From Kappaphycus alvarezii (taxonomy: Eukaryota > Rhodophyta > Florideophyceae > Gigartinales > Solieriaceae): a DNA stretch of 64,000 nt. The stretch lies in NCBI GenBank assembly GCA_002205965.3, contig NADL03000067.1:372001-436000 (forward strand). The letters run 5' to 3'. A program made the position numbers and the translations under genes. This document shows positions 1-12,639 of the stretch, piece by piece (within the stretch, counting starts at the first letter, position 1; each line of letters starts with the position of its first letter). The notes under the pieces are model-generated. The model did not search any database. It was not told the DNA's origin and saw only the letters and a list, made by a program, of their open reading frames with translations.

Positions 1-1890
1 TGCATATACATTGCTCTTCTTCCTTATCGGAAATATCCTCACGAAACAACTGCGCTCATCAATGAATGTCATATAGTACATTGCACCTCCAATAGATTTC
101 ACTGACATTGGTCCACATTCATCCGAATGGACAACAGTGCCAGTGACAACAGACCTGTGTCTATTCTCATGACTTGGCAGCTGTGATTGATTCCCCTTGA
201 AGCAGTCATCACAATGACGTGTAGAACGTTTACCAGGCTAGATCTTACGTCCCTTTACAACATCGCCCCTTGCCGCTCGCCTGATTGTTTTGAAATCCGC
301 ATGGCCAACCCTGTTATGCCAAAAAAGTTCATCTTTCGACATGGCTGGCTTCGCAACAGACGGATGAGACTCATTGTCGTTTCGTTCAAAGGCGGTCTAT
401 TATCTTCAATCAGACGTCCATTGATATACTCTAATAAACACCATCGAACTTAGCACCCTGCATATGAATGACACCATCCTTGATGACGTTGTAAATATCC
501 AAATCTTGACCAAAGTGCACACTGTAACCCTCATCACAGAGTCTTGATACAGATATTAGATTTGTCCCTAGTTGAAGTACATACAACGCATCTGTCATCC
601 AATTATGCCGCAGCCAGTTGCCGTGATGATGCTGTATTCTTGCTTCAAGCAAAATGTCTCCAACCAGAGTAGCCGTATAGTATCTCCGTTGCCCGACAAA
701 ATGCTTTATGGTTTTATTGGTCGCTTTTTGTGCACTTATTTTCGACTGCGAACCGTGTGGTCTGATGCACTGGAGTCGACCATGATAATTTTTTCGTCAT
801 AATTATTGTCTTCATCAAACGTGGGTAATACCTTAATGGCTTTGTACATGCAACGATTATTCAATACTTTGGCTTTCCTAGCAAGCCTATCTCCCTCACT
901 TGAATGATATTTGTCCCTATGGACTGTCAGGGCGAGATAATTCTTCACAAGATGGCCTACTTTATCACAATTGAAGCAGTTACGCTTCTCAGTCCTTTTT
1001 CTGCCCCAATGGCTAGAGTTTCTGAAACGAAAGTTCGCGGGCAGGGCCTTCCCTTCATCTTTTCGACCGTGTTCTAAAGAGGAGAACCACCTGTTATCTT
1101 CATATTCTTGCAGAAGCTTTGCTGAGACTGTTTCCTGACTTAGCTTTTCAACGCCAGTCTGCAGAGCAGTTACAATACTTCCATATGGTGACTGGTCTTT
1201 GTCCCCAAACGAAGCCAGAAGCGTTGCTACACAAATTTCCTCTTCAATAATACATTGCATGGCCTCCAATCGATTATAGATCTCTTTAAAAGAGTCTATG
1301 TAGTCATTCATGTACTGCCCCTGATATCATAATCTATTCATCCTCGATAGTAAACTATACCCTTGTAGCGACATTGGACATAGCATGTATATCTTTCAGA
1401 ATAGCCCACATGTCACTAGGTCTTTTTTTTCTCATGATACATATCCTCAGAGACTTGTCGCGAATCCGCGAGTAATTATTCCACAAGCTTCATCAAAATT
1501 CTGTTGTGCTTCATCAGCAACGTCCGATCTGGCACTACTGAAAAGATATATCGACAATGTCAAGTACTTACTTTTGCACGGAGTGCTATCTCAGTTCTTG
1601 CTAACCAAAAATGAGAATCGCCACCAGGTCTTCCAAAGAAACATGTGCACCCGTTTGGAATCCTCCATTATTAGATGACAGCTGTGAGGAATGTCTACAG
1701 TATACGAAAACTGTGATGATGTCGTTACAAGCTTGAAATCCAGAGTGACACAAATTGAACGATAGGCCGGAGAACCCGGGCTGATAAACAGTTTTTTAAA
1801 ATCTGCTAGATGTTCAATTGTGGAGTGATGTCGCTCAATTTCTATACTCAAACCTTGAGGATCACCACTTATACATAATCACTTTCACTG
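1..1890 (-). mobile_element. Ty1/copia-like retrotransposon fossil (gag to start of integrase), cut by window edge
   Basis: On the minus strand the order is gag, zinc knuckle, aspartic protease, then the start of the integrase part. The gag stretch (about 1311 to 1080) carries the copia-type pattern DYIDSFKEIYNRLEAMQ. A CCHC-like knuckle follows near 990-950 (NCFNCDKVGHLVKN), then a protease motif close to VDSxASDH near 760. From about 650 to 431 comes the GAG-pre-integrase signature (LGTNLISVSRLCDEGY). This order is that of Ty1/copia. The copy is old and broken several times. The rest of pol would lie left of the window. No 5' LTR could be matched; the solo LTR at 2434-3419 has its own target duplication and is a separate insertion. 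Confidence 0.85.
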
Positions 1891-2433
1891 TAAACCTGCT
1901 AAACCAGTGATGAACAAAGCAGTTGAAACTAGCCAATAACGCAGGGACCAGTCAAACTAGAAATATCGAAGTGAGATACGTGTTCTCCCTTGAACGAGAT
2001 CAAAGGTAATGTTCACAACAGAGGGCATAAGCAGTAAAAAAATCCCGAGATCAAGTTATGTAATTGATCATCCATGGAACATTCCAAATGACTCATGTTC
2101 AGATCAGTGGAAGCTGGATGGGTGCATATTTAACTGTATCGCGGTCTTCGGTAGCATAGAAGATTTTCGATCTTTTGTACGAATATTTTTCCTTTCTTTA
2201 GATGTGTAACACCGAAAATCAGTGCAAATTGTGAATAAAGCTCTGAAAAATCGCCCAGAACACTATATTTAATTCGTCCCGAGTTACTTGACAAAATCCG
2301 TGCTGAATTACTTAACACAATCTATGAGGTGGTGGTCAGATCATACGTTGGTAGACTGCGGCTAGTAAAGTGCAGAAGTATTTGCAACAAGTTGAGAAAA
2401 TACCCATGAATCCTGCTCAGATCCAGAAATAAG

Positions 2434-3419
2434 TGTAGTGCAATGAGCGGTGCGCAGTTCTTTTCGTCTAGGAACGGAACACCGTGAGACAATGATAAAC
2501 CCAACACACACACACGAAGACACACAGGGTGCTCGCTGTCCCTCTTTCTCTTTAAGCACCCTGCGATGCAGTAGCACAGCTCGCTGACGGCGAGGAGAAA
2601 TGGGGTTGGAAGAGCCGGGGGAATTCCTTGGATGGCTGGATGGTATACTTTTACTCCGGGTTGTAAGGCCGGGTCGTGGTCCGCGGAATGCTAGAAACTT
2701 GGTAAGGATCGATTCCAAAGAACCGTAGACACCAGGAGTATAATACTGGACTAAGAAGATGTAGTATTGGGTCAGCTGTGCTGAATATCTCCTTTGGAGA
2801 TAAGGATGTTGTCACCAACGACAACCTTGAAGTTCCTATTTGTATATAGACGCCGGAGTCCGGGGCGCCAAGCGGGAGTAAATATCACAAACAACAAAAG
2901 GGGTATTGTAATATTGGATAGAGAGGGGGGAAATAGAAAGGGGGACCCGGGCGGATAAACGTGGCGATAGCCAAAGTTGCTTTTGGCAATGTTTCTGCAA
3001 AGGCGGAAGTTGGGAGTCAAGTTCAGAGCCAAACAGGGGTGGCTGTTTACTCATGGGCCCTATTGGCCAGGTAAATATAAATACTAGTTAACTAGGTTAG
3101 GGTTATGTACGACGGCGGGGTGACTGAAGTTAGGGAGATCCAAGTTAGGGATAAGTAAATTCGACACTTGGCCCAATAGGTGCCTTTCACCTGCGAAAAT
3201 ATCAGGTCCAATTTGGGGGCCGAGTGGGCCAGATTGCACGCACTCAAGCCCCATCGGGTGGGTATACAGTACCAAAATAATAGTGGGCGTCAAAAGAAAA
3301 TTGTCCTTACCGTACTGTACAGTACAGTGCCTGCTGGTTAGCAGTGAATCAGATCAAAAAAAGATCACCAAAATCAGCTCTGCCGATGGCAGTACAGTGT
3401 GAGTGCCTATTGCACTACA
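2434..3419 (-). repeat. Solo LTR (copy A), 986 bp, with 5-bp target duplication
   Basis: The block starts TGTAGTGCAAT and ends ATTGCACTACA, an 11-bp perfect terminal inverted repeat with the TG...CA ends typical of LTRs. The five bases before it (2429-2433, ATAAG) are repeated directly after it (3420-3424), as expected for integrase-made target duplication. A second copy in the opposite orientation lies at 25407-26408 and is closely similar along its whole length. The orientation given is arbitrary to the pair: reading the minus strand here matches the plus strand at copy B. A TATATA stretch near 2840-2850 could be the LTR promoter. The LTR looks whole, with no internal region attached, so it is best read as the product of LTR-LTR recombination. 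Confidence 0.9.
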
Positions 3420-3424
3420 ATAAG

Positions 3425-4739
3425 GTCCTCTGCCACTCTGATCCATGCCTTCGAAAACTAGCAGCCATCCAGCGCCGAAGAGTCTGTCGCCCTTGATCTT
3501 GCATCAAGCGAAACGGATGCTGGAGTTTCAAGGACAGTCGAAAGAGACGTGGAATTGCTCTTCAGGTTTAGATCTGATGGAAGTTTCTAGGTAGGTACAT
3601 GTTGCACTGTGGGGGTTGTTGAAGAAGAAGAAGTTCAAGTTGAGGGCTATTGAAAGGTAAACATGACTCTGCTGTTTCAAAGGAAACGATGATAGTCTCC
3701 GGTATGTTATAACGTGGATGATATTACATTTTGCTGGAGTAGCTTTCCGAAAATTCAAAACCGGTGGCACTTAGGATGGGTTAGAGAGCTTAAGTCGGAT
3801 GGTGTGTTTTGTAATCATCTAGCGGAATTTCTTAGAACATTATTGTGGAAAGCCAGACGGATGCCTATTCATATGGACACAAATACTTGCTCCTGGGTGC
3901 AAAAGGATATGTTAAGGGCTTAACTTGAAATCTGTTATATTCCCAAATTTATCCTGATGTAAAATATTCTTTTTTAGCTCTGCCAGTGGGAGTGTGTATT
4001 GAAGAATCAAATCAGAATTTTTTTTGATGGTTTGACTCAACCGGTTAGAATGCTTCTAAATTACTAAATCTAATCATTTATAGTACGGTGTGGACACATA
4101 AGTAAGTCGCACTTTAAGGTAATGGAATTAGATTTGATGATTGCAATACATTGAAAGTACCATATGGAACATTACAGTAGCCAAACGTCTAAAATTTTAT
4201 CTCGAGGTCTAGGTTTGCAATCAATCAAATAATTTGACTGAGCCAAACTAAAATTTACATAATTTACTGTTTCTGTCCATATAAACAAGTACCCGGCAGT
4301 TCTACAGGGATGCAGAAAAAACCAGAACAACGTAAGAGCTCAAATAAACCTACATTCACAGGCCTATTGTAAAAAAGAACCCTACCTAGCTACGAAGTTC
4401 CCGTTGTCTCTACTAAAATCGATTCATTTCAAATTTTATCTCAATAACTCGAAACTAAAATTCTGAACGCTAACCACTTTACCCATTAGGCCTCTGTAGA
4501 AAATACTTTACAGAGTTCAAAATTATTGCATTATAGGTGTTATTTAAGAGGTTGAAAAATTCTCCAAAAAAGTTTTCGATACAGCATCCATAGAACTCTT
4601 CATTTTTCTTGATTGTTTACAAACAATCAATGAATTCGATTCTTAAGGCCCCAGATCCCTTTTTTATAGCTACTATACTGTACTGTAGATTGAGGCCTGT
4701 AAAACAATCAAAGTCGTATTTTTTTTGGCTGCCTACTAG
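3425..4739. other. No recognised gene; passes into AT-rich DNA
   Basis: Only short open frames are present here, such as 3714-3923 on the plus strand, and none resembles a known family. The stretch holds an 18-bp perfect palindrome at 4611-4628 (GATTGTTTACAAACAATC). Base composition shifts to AT-rich from about 3.9 kb. Confidence 0.5.
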
Positions 4740-4747
4740 GCTTTCTT

Positions 4748-5001
4748 CCTATTTTTAAACTTTACTTAGCTATAACATTTTATGCAAAGCATACAATGTT
4801 ATGATCACATTTTCCTTTTATATGCAAAATGTGATCATAACATTATGCAAAGCATACAGTGCAAAATGTGATCATAACATTATGCAAAGCATACAATGTT
4901 ACGATCACATTTTGCATATAAAAGGAAAATGTGATCATAACATTGTATGCTTTGCATAAAATATGTTATAGCTAAGTAAAGTTTGAAAATAGTTTGAAAA
5001 A
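4748..5001. repeat. Foldback (long inverted repeat) element, possible MITE
   Basis: Two arms of about 100 bp are inverted copies of each other (about 4749-4850 and 4890-4990) and would fold into a long hairpin. The arms share the blocks AAACTTTACTTAGCTATAAC, TATGCAAAGCATAC and AATGTGATCATAACATT. Inside, the unit AAAATGTGATCATAACATT plus TATGCAAAGCATAC is repeated in both directions. GCTTTCTT occurs on both sides (4740-4747 and 5002-5009) and could be an 8-bp target duplication of the hAT type. No coding frame is present, which fits a non-autonomous element. The family assignment is inference. Confidence 0.65.
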
Positions 5002-5009
5002 GCTTTCTT

Positions 5010-8000
5010 TTACTAAAGGATAATTCTGATAACTACTAACAAAAAATATGGTTAAATGAACTAAAAGTTCTCAGCCAACATGATGAATTACGACAAATTT
5101 ACTCTCATAAACAAAGGGTAAATTATCTTAGTTAAATGCTGTTACTCTAATCGTGAAGAAACTTGTAGCTCCTGGAAGGCCAGAAGACGCACTTCTCCTA
5201 GACGGAAATAGTTAATAACTTAAATGAAAGAGAACGCAAAGATATATTAACTCATACGTCCTATAAAATGAAATGTAGGCATTGAAAAAGTAGATTATTT
5301 GAGATTTATACTCCTCCAGCCTGATTGAGGGGTAAAAATATAAAAAGATGAAATGTAAGTGAAATCGAAGGTCTGAGAAAAGAAAAAGTTTGTAAACAGA
5401 GAAATGGTTAATGAAAGCTTAACATAGATGTTATCTTCCTACGAATGATGAAAATGACTCCCAAAGTTCCCTGCACTGCCTCAGAAAGAGATTGAGGCAA
5501 GGAAAAAGGATGCAAAATATTATTTTAATTGGTATTATGACAAATAAGGTATCACAGTTGCCGTCTGAAATGATTCGATCAGTTCTAAAAGCAGCTCGAG
5601 TCATTTTTTTTAAAATTTAGCACTTTTTGACTCCGATTTAGACTAAAGTGTCAAGTTCATGGATTTTTTCAAAACTTATGTCGAACGCAGTATCAAACGG
5701 AGCCACGATACCAGCATCATCACTTAGCAGAGTCCACTCTTCTTTGATAGAAAAAATAAACGCATGATCTACTCTACTGAACTTTTTAAACTCTTCCTTT
5801 CACGAATTGACTGTTACTTGCCAACGAAATATACAGAATGAATTAGATTTAATCAAATATATATTTATCTAGTTATATACTTTGGTTATTGGTTCCCCAG
5901 ATTATTACTGTGAAAATTTTAAAATTGCTAAAGCTCTTTACGCTATCGAAAAATTATCATTAACCCTCTTTACGACCACGCTATGTTTCAAAAAATATCA
6001 TTTCAACTAAACCTCAAACAATGTTTCAAACGCTCCCACCTCTCCAAGACTCCTATTCTTGCTCTACAGTGCCTCAGATCTGATCAGCAACATGCGAGAA
6101 AAAAATAGATTTGGTTGCTCAAGTTTAATTCAGCAACTAAATCGTCAACTACCCGTCTTTTAAGAAGCGTAGTTTGTTTATGTACCATTTCCCGATAAGG
6201 AGTGGTGAGCAATCAGTGAACAAATCATCGCAACTTACCCTTTTTTCGTTCGGTATGTGAACAATTTTGATGCAATTTATTTTGAAAGGATACATCTCTC
6301 TACAAAGAATCGATAAAAATTCTTGGCACCGAAGATAGAAAGAAAAGCAATCTATTCACATAAATGAACCAACAGCGTACTTTAAGAAACTCTTGAGTCA
6401 CTTCATGCAGCTTTACTGAGTCATACGCTAGGAATTTGTGCACTACATATTCAACAAATACCTACGCTAGTGTCGCAATGAAACGTCAGTTATCAGTTCG
6501 TATTCTTCCAACATAGTACCAAACATTGTATAAGGTGGATTTATCTGCTTTTCTTGCTGATCTATCATGAAAATCAATAATCTCAAATAAAGTGTCATAA
6601 TATAAATTGATCGAAAAGGATTAAATTAGTTCCAATATTCACCAAATTAGATCCTGGCGTCTCAAATTAGACGCAACCTCATTAATTTAACCTCTTCATG
6701 ATGTAAAGTGGCATATATAAATTGTAAGTGCCGGCTTACATGCAAATATTAAAATAGTTTGTGTTGAGGAAAAAAGTATAAGTATCGGTACAATTTGTGC
6801 GATAAACCCTAAAAAGAGATCCATGTGTTAGCCTTATCCTTTTTATAATGCTCCGTGGCTAATTTAAATTCAGTACTGAGAACAATATGGAACTTTTGCT
6901 GTGAAATAAGGTATTTATGGATTGCCACAAGTGAGCGTTTTTAATGTTCCGCAAATATTTGTTGCACAGTAAACCCTTAAAAGTTTCAACGATTTCTCTT
7001 GAATTCCCGGACTATTTCGTGGAATATACGTTTTTTTCATAGGGTATAAGCTGACTAAATAAATTCAAAATCTTGCCGATTCTCATATTGAGGACGTCCA
7101 GTTCATCTCTCTTTTCAAGAACTGTAATTCTCAAATGATTATTTCACCCTGATTAATTTAAGAGAAACTCTGAATCCACGACCGGAAAGGTCATTTCAGG
7201 GAAGTTTCGGGTAATTCGCTACTTTGTCTATCAAAATAGCAGTCTTCGGAGAATTTGAATGTATAATAAATCATTGGATGAAACATATCATGAAACAATA
7301 CAGGAGAGATTACAATTATGAGAAAACTACTTTTTACTCGTTAATCAACGGTTGATCTGACTTTGCAGACACGAATTATACCCGTCAATATCTGCAATAA
7401 TTTGGAAATGAGCAGCAATATATGAATAGAGAATCCGAAAATGCTAAAAGATAATATTCAGACAGGCTCCCGAATAACATTTGAAGAACCTGAACCCAAA
7501 AAAGTTCAAAAAAGTCATGCACATTTTCGATCGATTTGGTACAGCTCTCAGTACAGTGGGAACTAAGAGACTGAAAATAGACAGTTATGGGTTTTATAAA
7601 AGACTTTTATCAATGAATATTAGGAAGAAACATATACTAATTCCCGACAAAATTGATATTATTTCATTAAGGTTGAAAATGCCCTAATTATTATCTTCAT
7701 CAGAAATGTCTTTAATTTACATGTTTAGGGATTTATCACTTGGAATACTAGCTGGCTGCTCCGAAATTATTCCTGAAGAAAAAAGTACGCGTCTGTGAAC
7801 AAAATCATAAACCACCATAAAATAAGTGAGCCCTCCATCAACGAAAAAATAGCATGGGAACGTATCGGGCAAATTACTTGAAGCCTAACATGAGTAAGCA
7901 TGAAATGGCAAAAAAATCAATGCAACAATTATGCACATGAGAGCCCCTTATAAAATAGAGAATGATAAACAACGAAAGCGTATACCCGTGGACACACGTG

Positions 8001-9370
8001 CAAACTTGGAAAACCCGCTGAAATATAAGCAGCAAAACTCCAGCTAAATTTTCGAAAATTTCCATTCTAGATCAGTCCAAAGTCAACCCAAAGTTTGTGA
8101 TATAGATGACTTATCAGTCGCAGCTAAATCTCAAGCATTCTACCTTCAATAATGCCACGCACAGATCAAAGCCTCCCATTGTCGCACTGAAATTCTCCAG
8201 TTTTGAATCTGAATTGGAAAACGCCCGGAACCAAGCCATCTCATCAACCACTGCACTCCATATGAAACATACTGGCTGAAATAAGAATTTGCCGAGTATT
8301 TATATGGAACTATATAGATTTTAAATTTTGTCGCTCAGATGAAAAAATATTTAAGGCAAATGTATGGTTGTCAAGTACAAATATTATCATTCAGCTACAT
8401 GTCTAGCATTTCCCATGAGTGGGAAGTAATTCATCTCCACAGAAAGGGGAGAATATTAATATATTCTTGGCAGAAGCTTTGAGGTGATTCAATTCAGTTT
8501 TTTTAAATGAAAAATGAAAATTTGTCTCAAGACAAGCTCATCGCTGGAAACATGTCAAAAGTTTTTTACCGTCAATTATGACTTTGACAAGATTCTATTA
8601 TATTCATCCTATATATTGCAGTTTAAAAAGTACTTAGATTTATATTCTCGTGGCTCAAATTTCCCAATGCAGAAGTCTTTTTGCACCAAGGAATACGCCA
8701 AACCCTCCGACTTTACGAGGAGCTAAACGAATAGAGGCAGACTATAGGCGTTATGTTTCCAGTATCCCAGCAAGTTCATCGCGAGGAAAGATTTGGAATG
8801 GAATCTTTTTTCTTAATAACTTACGTGCAGTACCCATTAAAACTAGGGAAGTATTATCATAGAAAGGGTTATGAAATTCTAAGAAAGGTCTACAAATACT
8901 TGACCAGGCGGAGTGTGAAAGATGCATGTCGACCATCTGTTACTATGCGAAACTTATTGGAATGTCCTCTTTCCTTCTCAAAATAAATCACATGAGGCCA
9001 ATAATTGTTAGAATAATCATTTCACTGGACTAACGGAGGTTTTTTTATTGTCTTTAGTGGTTATATCAGCTTTCTGAGTGAGTTTTTTTTGCAAACATCT
9101 TCAAATAAGTACCAAATATTCTGAATAGCTCCTTCGAATGGCATACTGTGCATATCAGGTACTTCATAAAGTTAAGATTCATCTCCTTGTAAAGATTATG
9201 GACTTCACATAGTCTCTGTACTTTGCTGTACGACAATCAGGGCGATATTATTCAATCATTGGTATTTAATATCGCGCAGGTCACGAAACGAAAATAAACT
9301 GTTTCAATAGGGTATCAAAATTAGAAATTAAATGAAAAGTATCAATTTTAATGCCGATAAGATCTTTTTG
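5010..9370. other. AT-rich gene-poor block
   Basis: This is low-GC sequence with scattered stops in all frames. The longest frames (7481-7687, 8514-8726, 8753-8986 on plus; 7874-8065 on minus) are below 80 codons and resemble nothing I recognise. No repeats beyond simple A/T runs stand out. Confidence 0.5.
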
Positions 9371-9379
9371 AGTCGTTAA

Positions 9380-10350
9380 TGTCTGCTAATACCATAATTA
9401 CTGATTGGGAGAACAAATATGGGATATTTGAACTGGTACTCAGACTTCTACATTCTTGTGAGTCAAGATTCAATTGCATTCCCAAGGATACAGAGAGACC
9501 CTATAAAGTTTGCTCAAGTATCTCCCGAGGAATTCTACTATGTTTTTCAATCGAAGAGAAAGCAACAAATCGAAACCAAATCATGGGATTGAATAAAGCT
9601 AAAGGAAAATTGTTCTAAAAGCTTTCTAACAAAGATGTCCTAAAACTCCTAGACTTCTGGGAATTAAGTTCTACAGGTCAAGTGAAGTCCCTTTGATTAT
9701 CATATTCTAAATTTATTGAGAAAAATATTTCATACAGATTTTTGTTGACTACAAATACCGAAATCGGCTTACCGTAAAAAATATTTATCTATTGCCTCGG
9801 ACTGCGACATCTTTATCCACCTGAAAGGAGAAAGATGAATAAGAAATATTGATTTAGGATCTTTCTCTCACAAACTAGGTTGGAGGGATATTGTATTACC
9901 TTGGTAGACTTTAGGAAACGCAATGAACAAATCGGATTCCTCGTGCTCCCAATTGGATTCAAGAATGATCCAACAACCTTCACGCGACTGTTGGAAGAAA
10001 AATTGAAGGAACTAGATGATTTATTTTCTACTATCTATCTCTCTGGATAATATTTTCATCTACCGCAATTAATGAGAAGATCAATTTAATCACATTGAAA
10101 TTGTACTCTAAATACTTAGGACAGAAGAGTTTTTCAGAAATATTTACAAGCATTTCTTGGAGTCAAAAAGGTAAGGAACCACGTCAGAATAAGTTTCGAA
10201 GTAATTTATCCCTGTCGACCTAAATAATATTATTCGGAAATTGACCAATTCCGAGAAATAAGCAAAAGGAAAATCTTTCTGAAGTTTCTTGAACTACTGT
10301 GAAGATTCATGAAGAGATCTTCAGTGCTTGCTAAACTTCTTTGTTAACTA
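9380..10350 (+). mobile_element. Very decayed Ty3/gypsy-like reverse transcriptase relic
   Basis: Within this AT-rich stretch the translated plus strand shows FLVLPIGFKNDPTTFTRLL near 9935-9990, close to the gypsy reverse transcriptase signature (PFGLKNAPATFQRLM). It is followed at the expected distance by a stretch like the one after the active-site YxDD region. The whole part is heavily broken and looks much older than the gypsy copy at 12.6-16.1 kb. A purine-rich tract with TGTCGGGAATC near 10576-10600 could be the polypurine tract and start of a 3' LTR, but no partner LTR was found. Confidence 0.5.
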
Positions 10351-10599
10351 ACAAAAAATAGATTAGTCCCGAGATGAATAATTTAAAGGCCTCAACCAAA
10401 CACAGCGCAGAACCCTTTAATCTGAATTATCGATAATAAGATTCCTATCTTCGTAAGTATGGTTGGATCACAATACCAGTGGTTGACTCATTGTGAAAAG
10501 AAGAAAATTATCATAGAGAACAATTGTATTTTGCTTCCTGAACTCTCAATTATGCTTAGAAGAGTATAAAGTCTAGGAGGGAGGATTGTCGGGAATCGT

Positions 10600-11765
10600 A
10601 GATATCATCAAGTGATGTAGAACAAAGCTTTGAGTAATTTAATCATTTTATACTTGTATTAATATATATTAAGATGATTTAAAATTATAGTTGTTTTCCT
10701 CTGAAACGTAGCATTGAATGAAATCACCAAACAAGCACAAGATTTTTTGTCACTTGATCACCGTAACAATTCACTTCTCTAAAAATGAATTACTAATACA
10801 TCATCAGAATCCCACAAAACTTCGACTATGTCGTTCACAGATACTGAGTAAGTGGGAATGTCGAGATTATGGCCCACAAAGAACCTCAACGCCCAGGTGC
10901 AGGACCGTAAGGCACTCAACTTACCTTTAGGGGTTATTTTCAATTTAAAAATAAATGGAAAGATTTGAGTATAAGCGGGAAAGTTCAGCGTAAAGCTCCT
11001 ACATGAATTTCATTTCACGGCGAATATGATAAATTGAGTAATAAACAAGAAAATAAATAGAAAGTCATCCAAATTTCACTGGAGGAGTTTAAGATCCGAT
11101 GCAGTGCAAAATGTTCGCATATTTTCTATTTCATAGAATCAAAACTACCAAACAGAATCCCACAGGTCTTTTCCAACTATTCCAATCACCAAAAATCAGT
11201 TTGACCTACATAGCCATATATTTAATATCATCACTCAATGTTTTAATAAAAATGTGACGAAAGATCTCAATCCATAAGTTCGATATGCAAGATCACGACA
11301 AGAAAGGTAACTACAGCTTATTGAAATATGTAGAAAGACCTTTAACTTATTACCATAGTGAGATAGATAAAACCCAATAAAAATGCTCCTTAAGCAACTC
11401 TGTTGTTCAATATGCACGCGTATAGGCACTATTTGATACCATTAAAATGTTATTTTGACGGAAATAATACTTTTCCGCAAGTCTTGGGTGTAAGTTTTTG
11501 GTCTATTGAGAGAAAATATATCTGCTTACCACTTGTATATTTAAATAAAGTCAGAATTAACTGATAGAATGATTGAGTAAATAGTCAGTTCTTTAGTTAG
11601 CTTCGATAAATCAGTTCGCGATAACTTGCTGTTAAACTTCGAAGTTGCCCTCCATTACCTTTCAAACTAACTTATCTTCTTCTTCCGTATAATCTTTATC
11701 AATCATTTTAGTGCAATTCGAGCCTCGCAGGTGTTCCATTTGATCCATTGAAGCCAAATGGACAA
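10600..11765. other. AT-rich stretch without recognised gene
   Basis: Only short frames are present (10718-10930 on plus, 11235-11429 on minus). I see no known motif or repeat. Confidence 0.45.
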
Positions 11766-11769
11766 TGGG

Positions 11770-12170
11770 AACACCAACAAACTCACAACCCAAGGGGCAT
11801 AAAGAGTTTGCTATTACCGTTTGTCTGTAAACACCCTTTGATGTAATAACTTAGCTCACCAGTGGCTAGGAGATGTTGAGATGGTATTTCGGTGGTTAGT
11901 TTTTGGTTTTTTTGACAGAATACTTGCCCCCGGGCTCTCAAGCCGTACAATAAACAGAGGACTGCTAAAAATTGCAATTTATCACATCAAGAGAACTAAT
12001 GACGCCAGGGATGCAAAAATGGATAATCATATCGGCAGAAGCAGGTCAGATATGCTGAGTATCTCCTTTGGAGACTAGTTATTTTTCACCTACGACTAAC
12101 CTGAAGTTACGACTCAAATATTGATGCAGAAGTCATGAGCGAAGAGTTTGAGCAAATGTTACGGTCGAGC
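11770..12170 (-). repeat. Decayed relative of the 986-bp LTR family
   Basis: The segments TATGCTGAGTATCTCCTTTG (from about 12048) and the following ACCTGAAGTTACGACTCAAAT line up in order with solo LTR A (about 2778-2850, GCTGAATATCTCCTTTGGAG...CTTGAAGTTCCTATTTG). The stretch ACTTAGCTCACCAGTGGCTA near 11850 also matches CACAGCTCGCTGACGGCGA of copy A. Order and orientation agree with copy A. Similarity is far lower than between copies A and B, so this is an older, partial copy. Its ends could not be fixed. Confidence 0.6.
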
Positions 12171-12639
12171 AATGAAAGGGATAACTCCACACCTTCGACT
12201 TCTATTACTGCAAGGCATAGTCCATATTCAAATTCATAACCTCGGACTGTACCTTATCATCAATAAATTTTCTGATCTACATCTGTAAGTCACTGTAGTT
12301 TTGCAGTATATATCGGCCCATGGTATCCTAGACAAGTCTTGATCATTATTACTTTTACTGATCCTTCTTCTGATATTTTTAAACTGTATCACTACCAATC
12401 AAGGTTCCGTACCGTGCAAATCACTCGAATTTATAAACAAAACAAATTAGGACACAAGAAATGAAGAAGGAAATACATAAAATACATCATCACAGGCCCA
12501 TAAGATACACAAGAGCTCTTTGGAGAACAAGCGTTATCGTAAGGCAGGAAATGGATCATTATTCGATCCCAAACAGATATGGTACCTCTCGAAGGTGTAT
12601 TTTCCAATTCAAGAGAAGATAAAAGGGCGTCTTTTTTCT

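Noticed and set aside
1-3419. Idea that LTR A is the 5' LTR of the copia-like fossil at the left edge
   Set aside because: LTR A is flanked by its own perfect ATAAG duplication on both sides, which marks a solo insertion rather than one end of a longer element.
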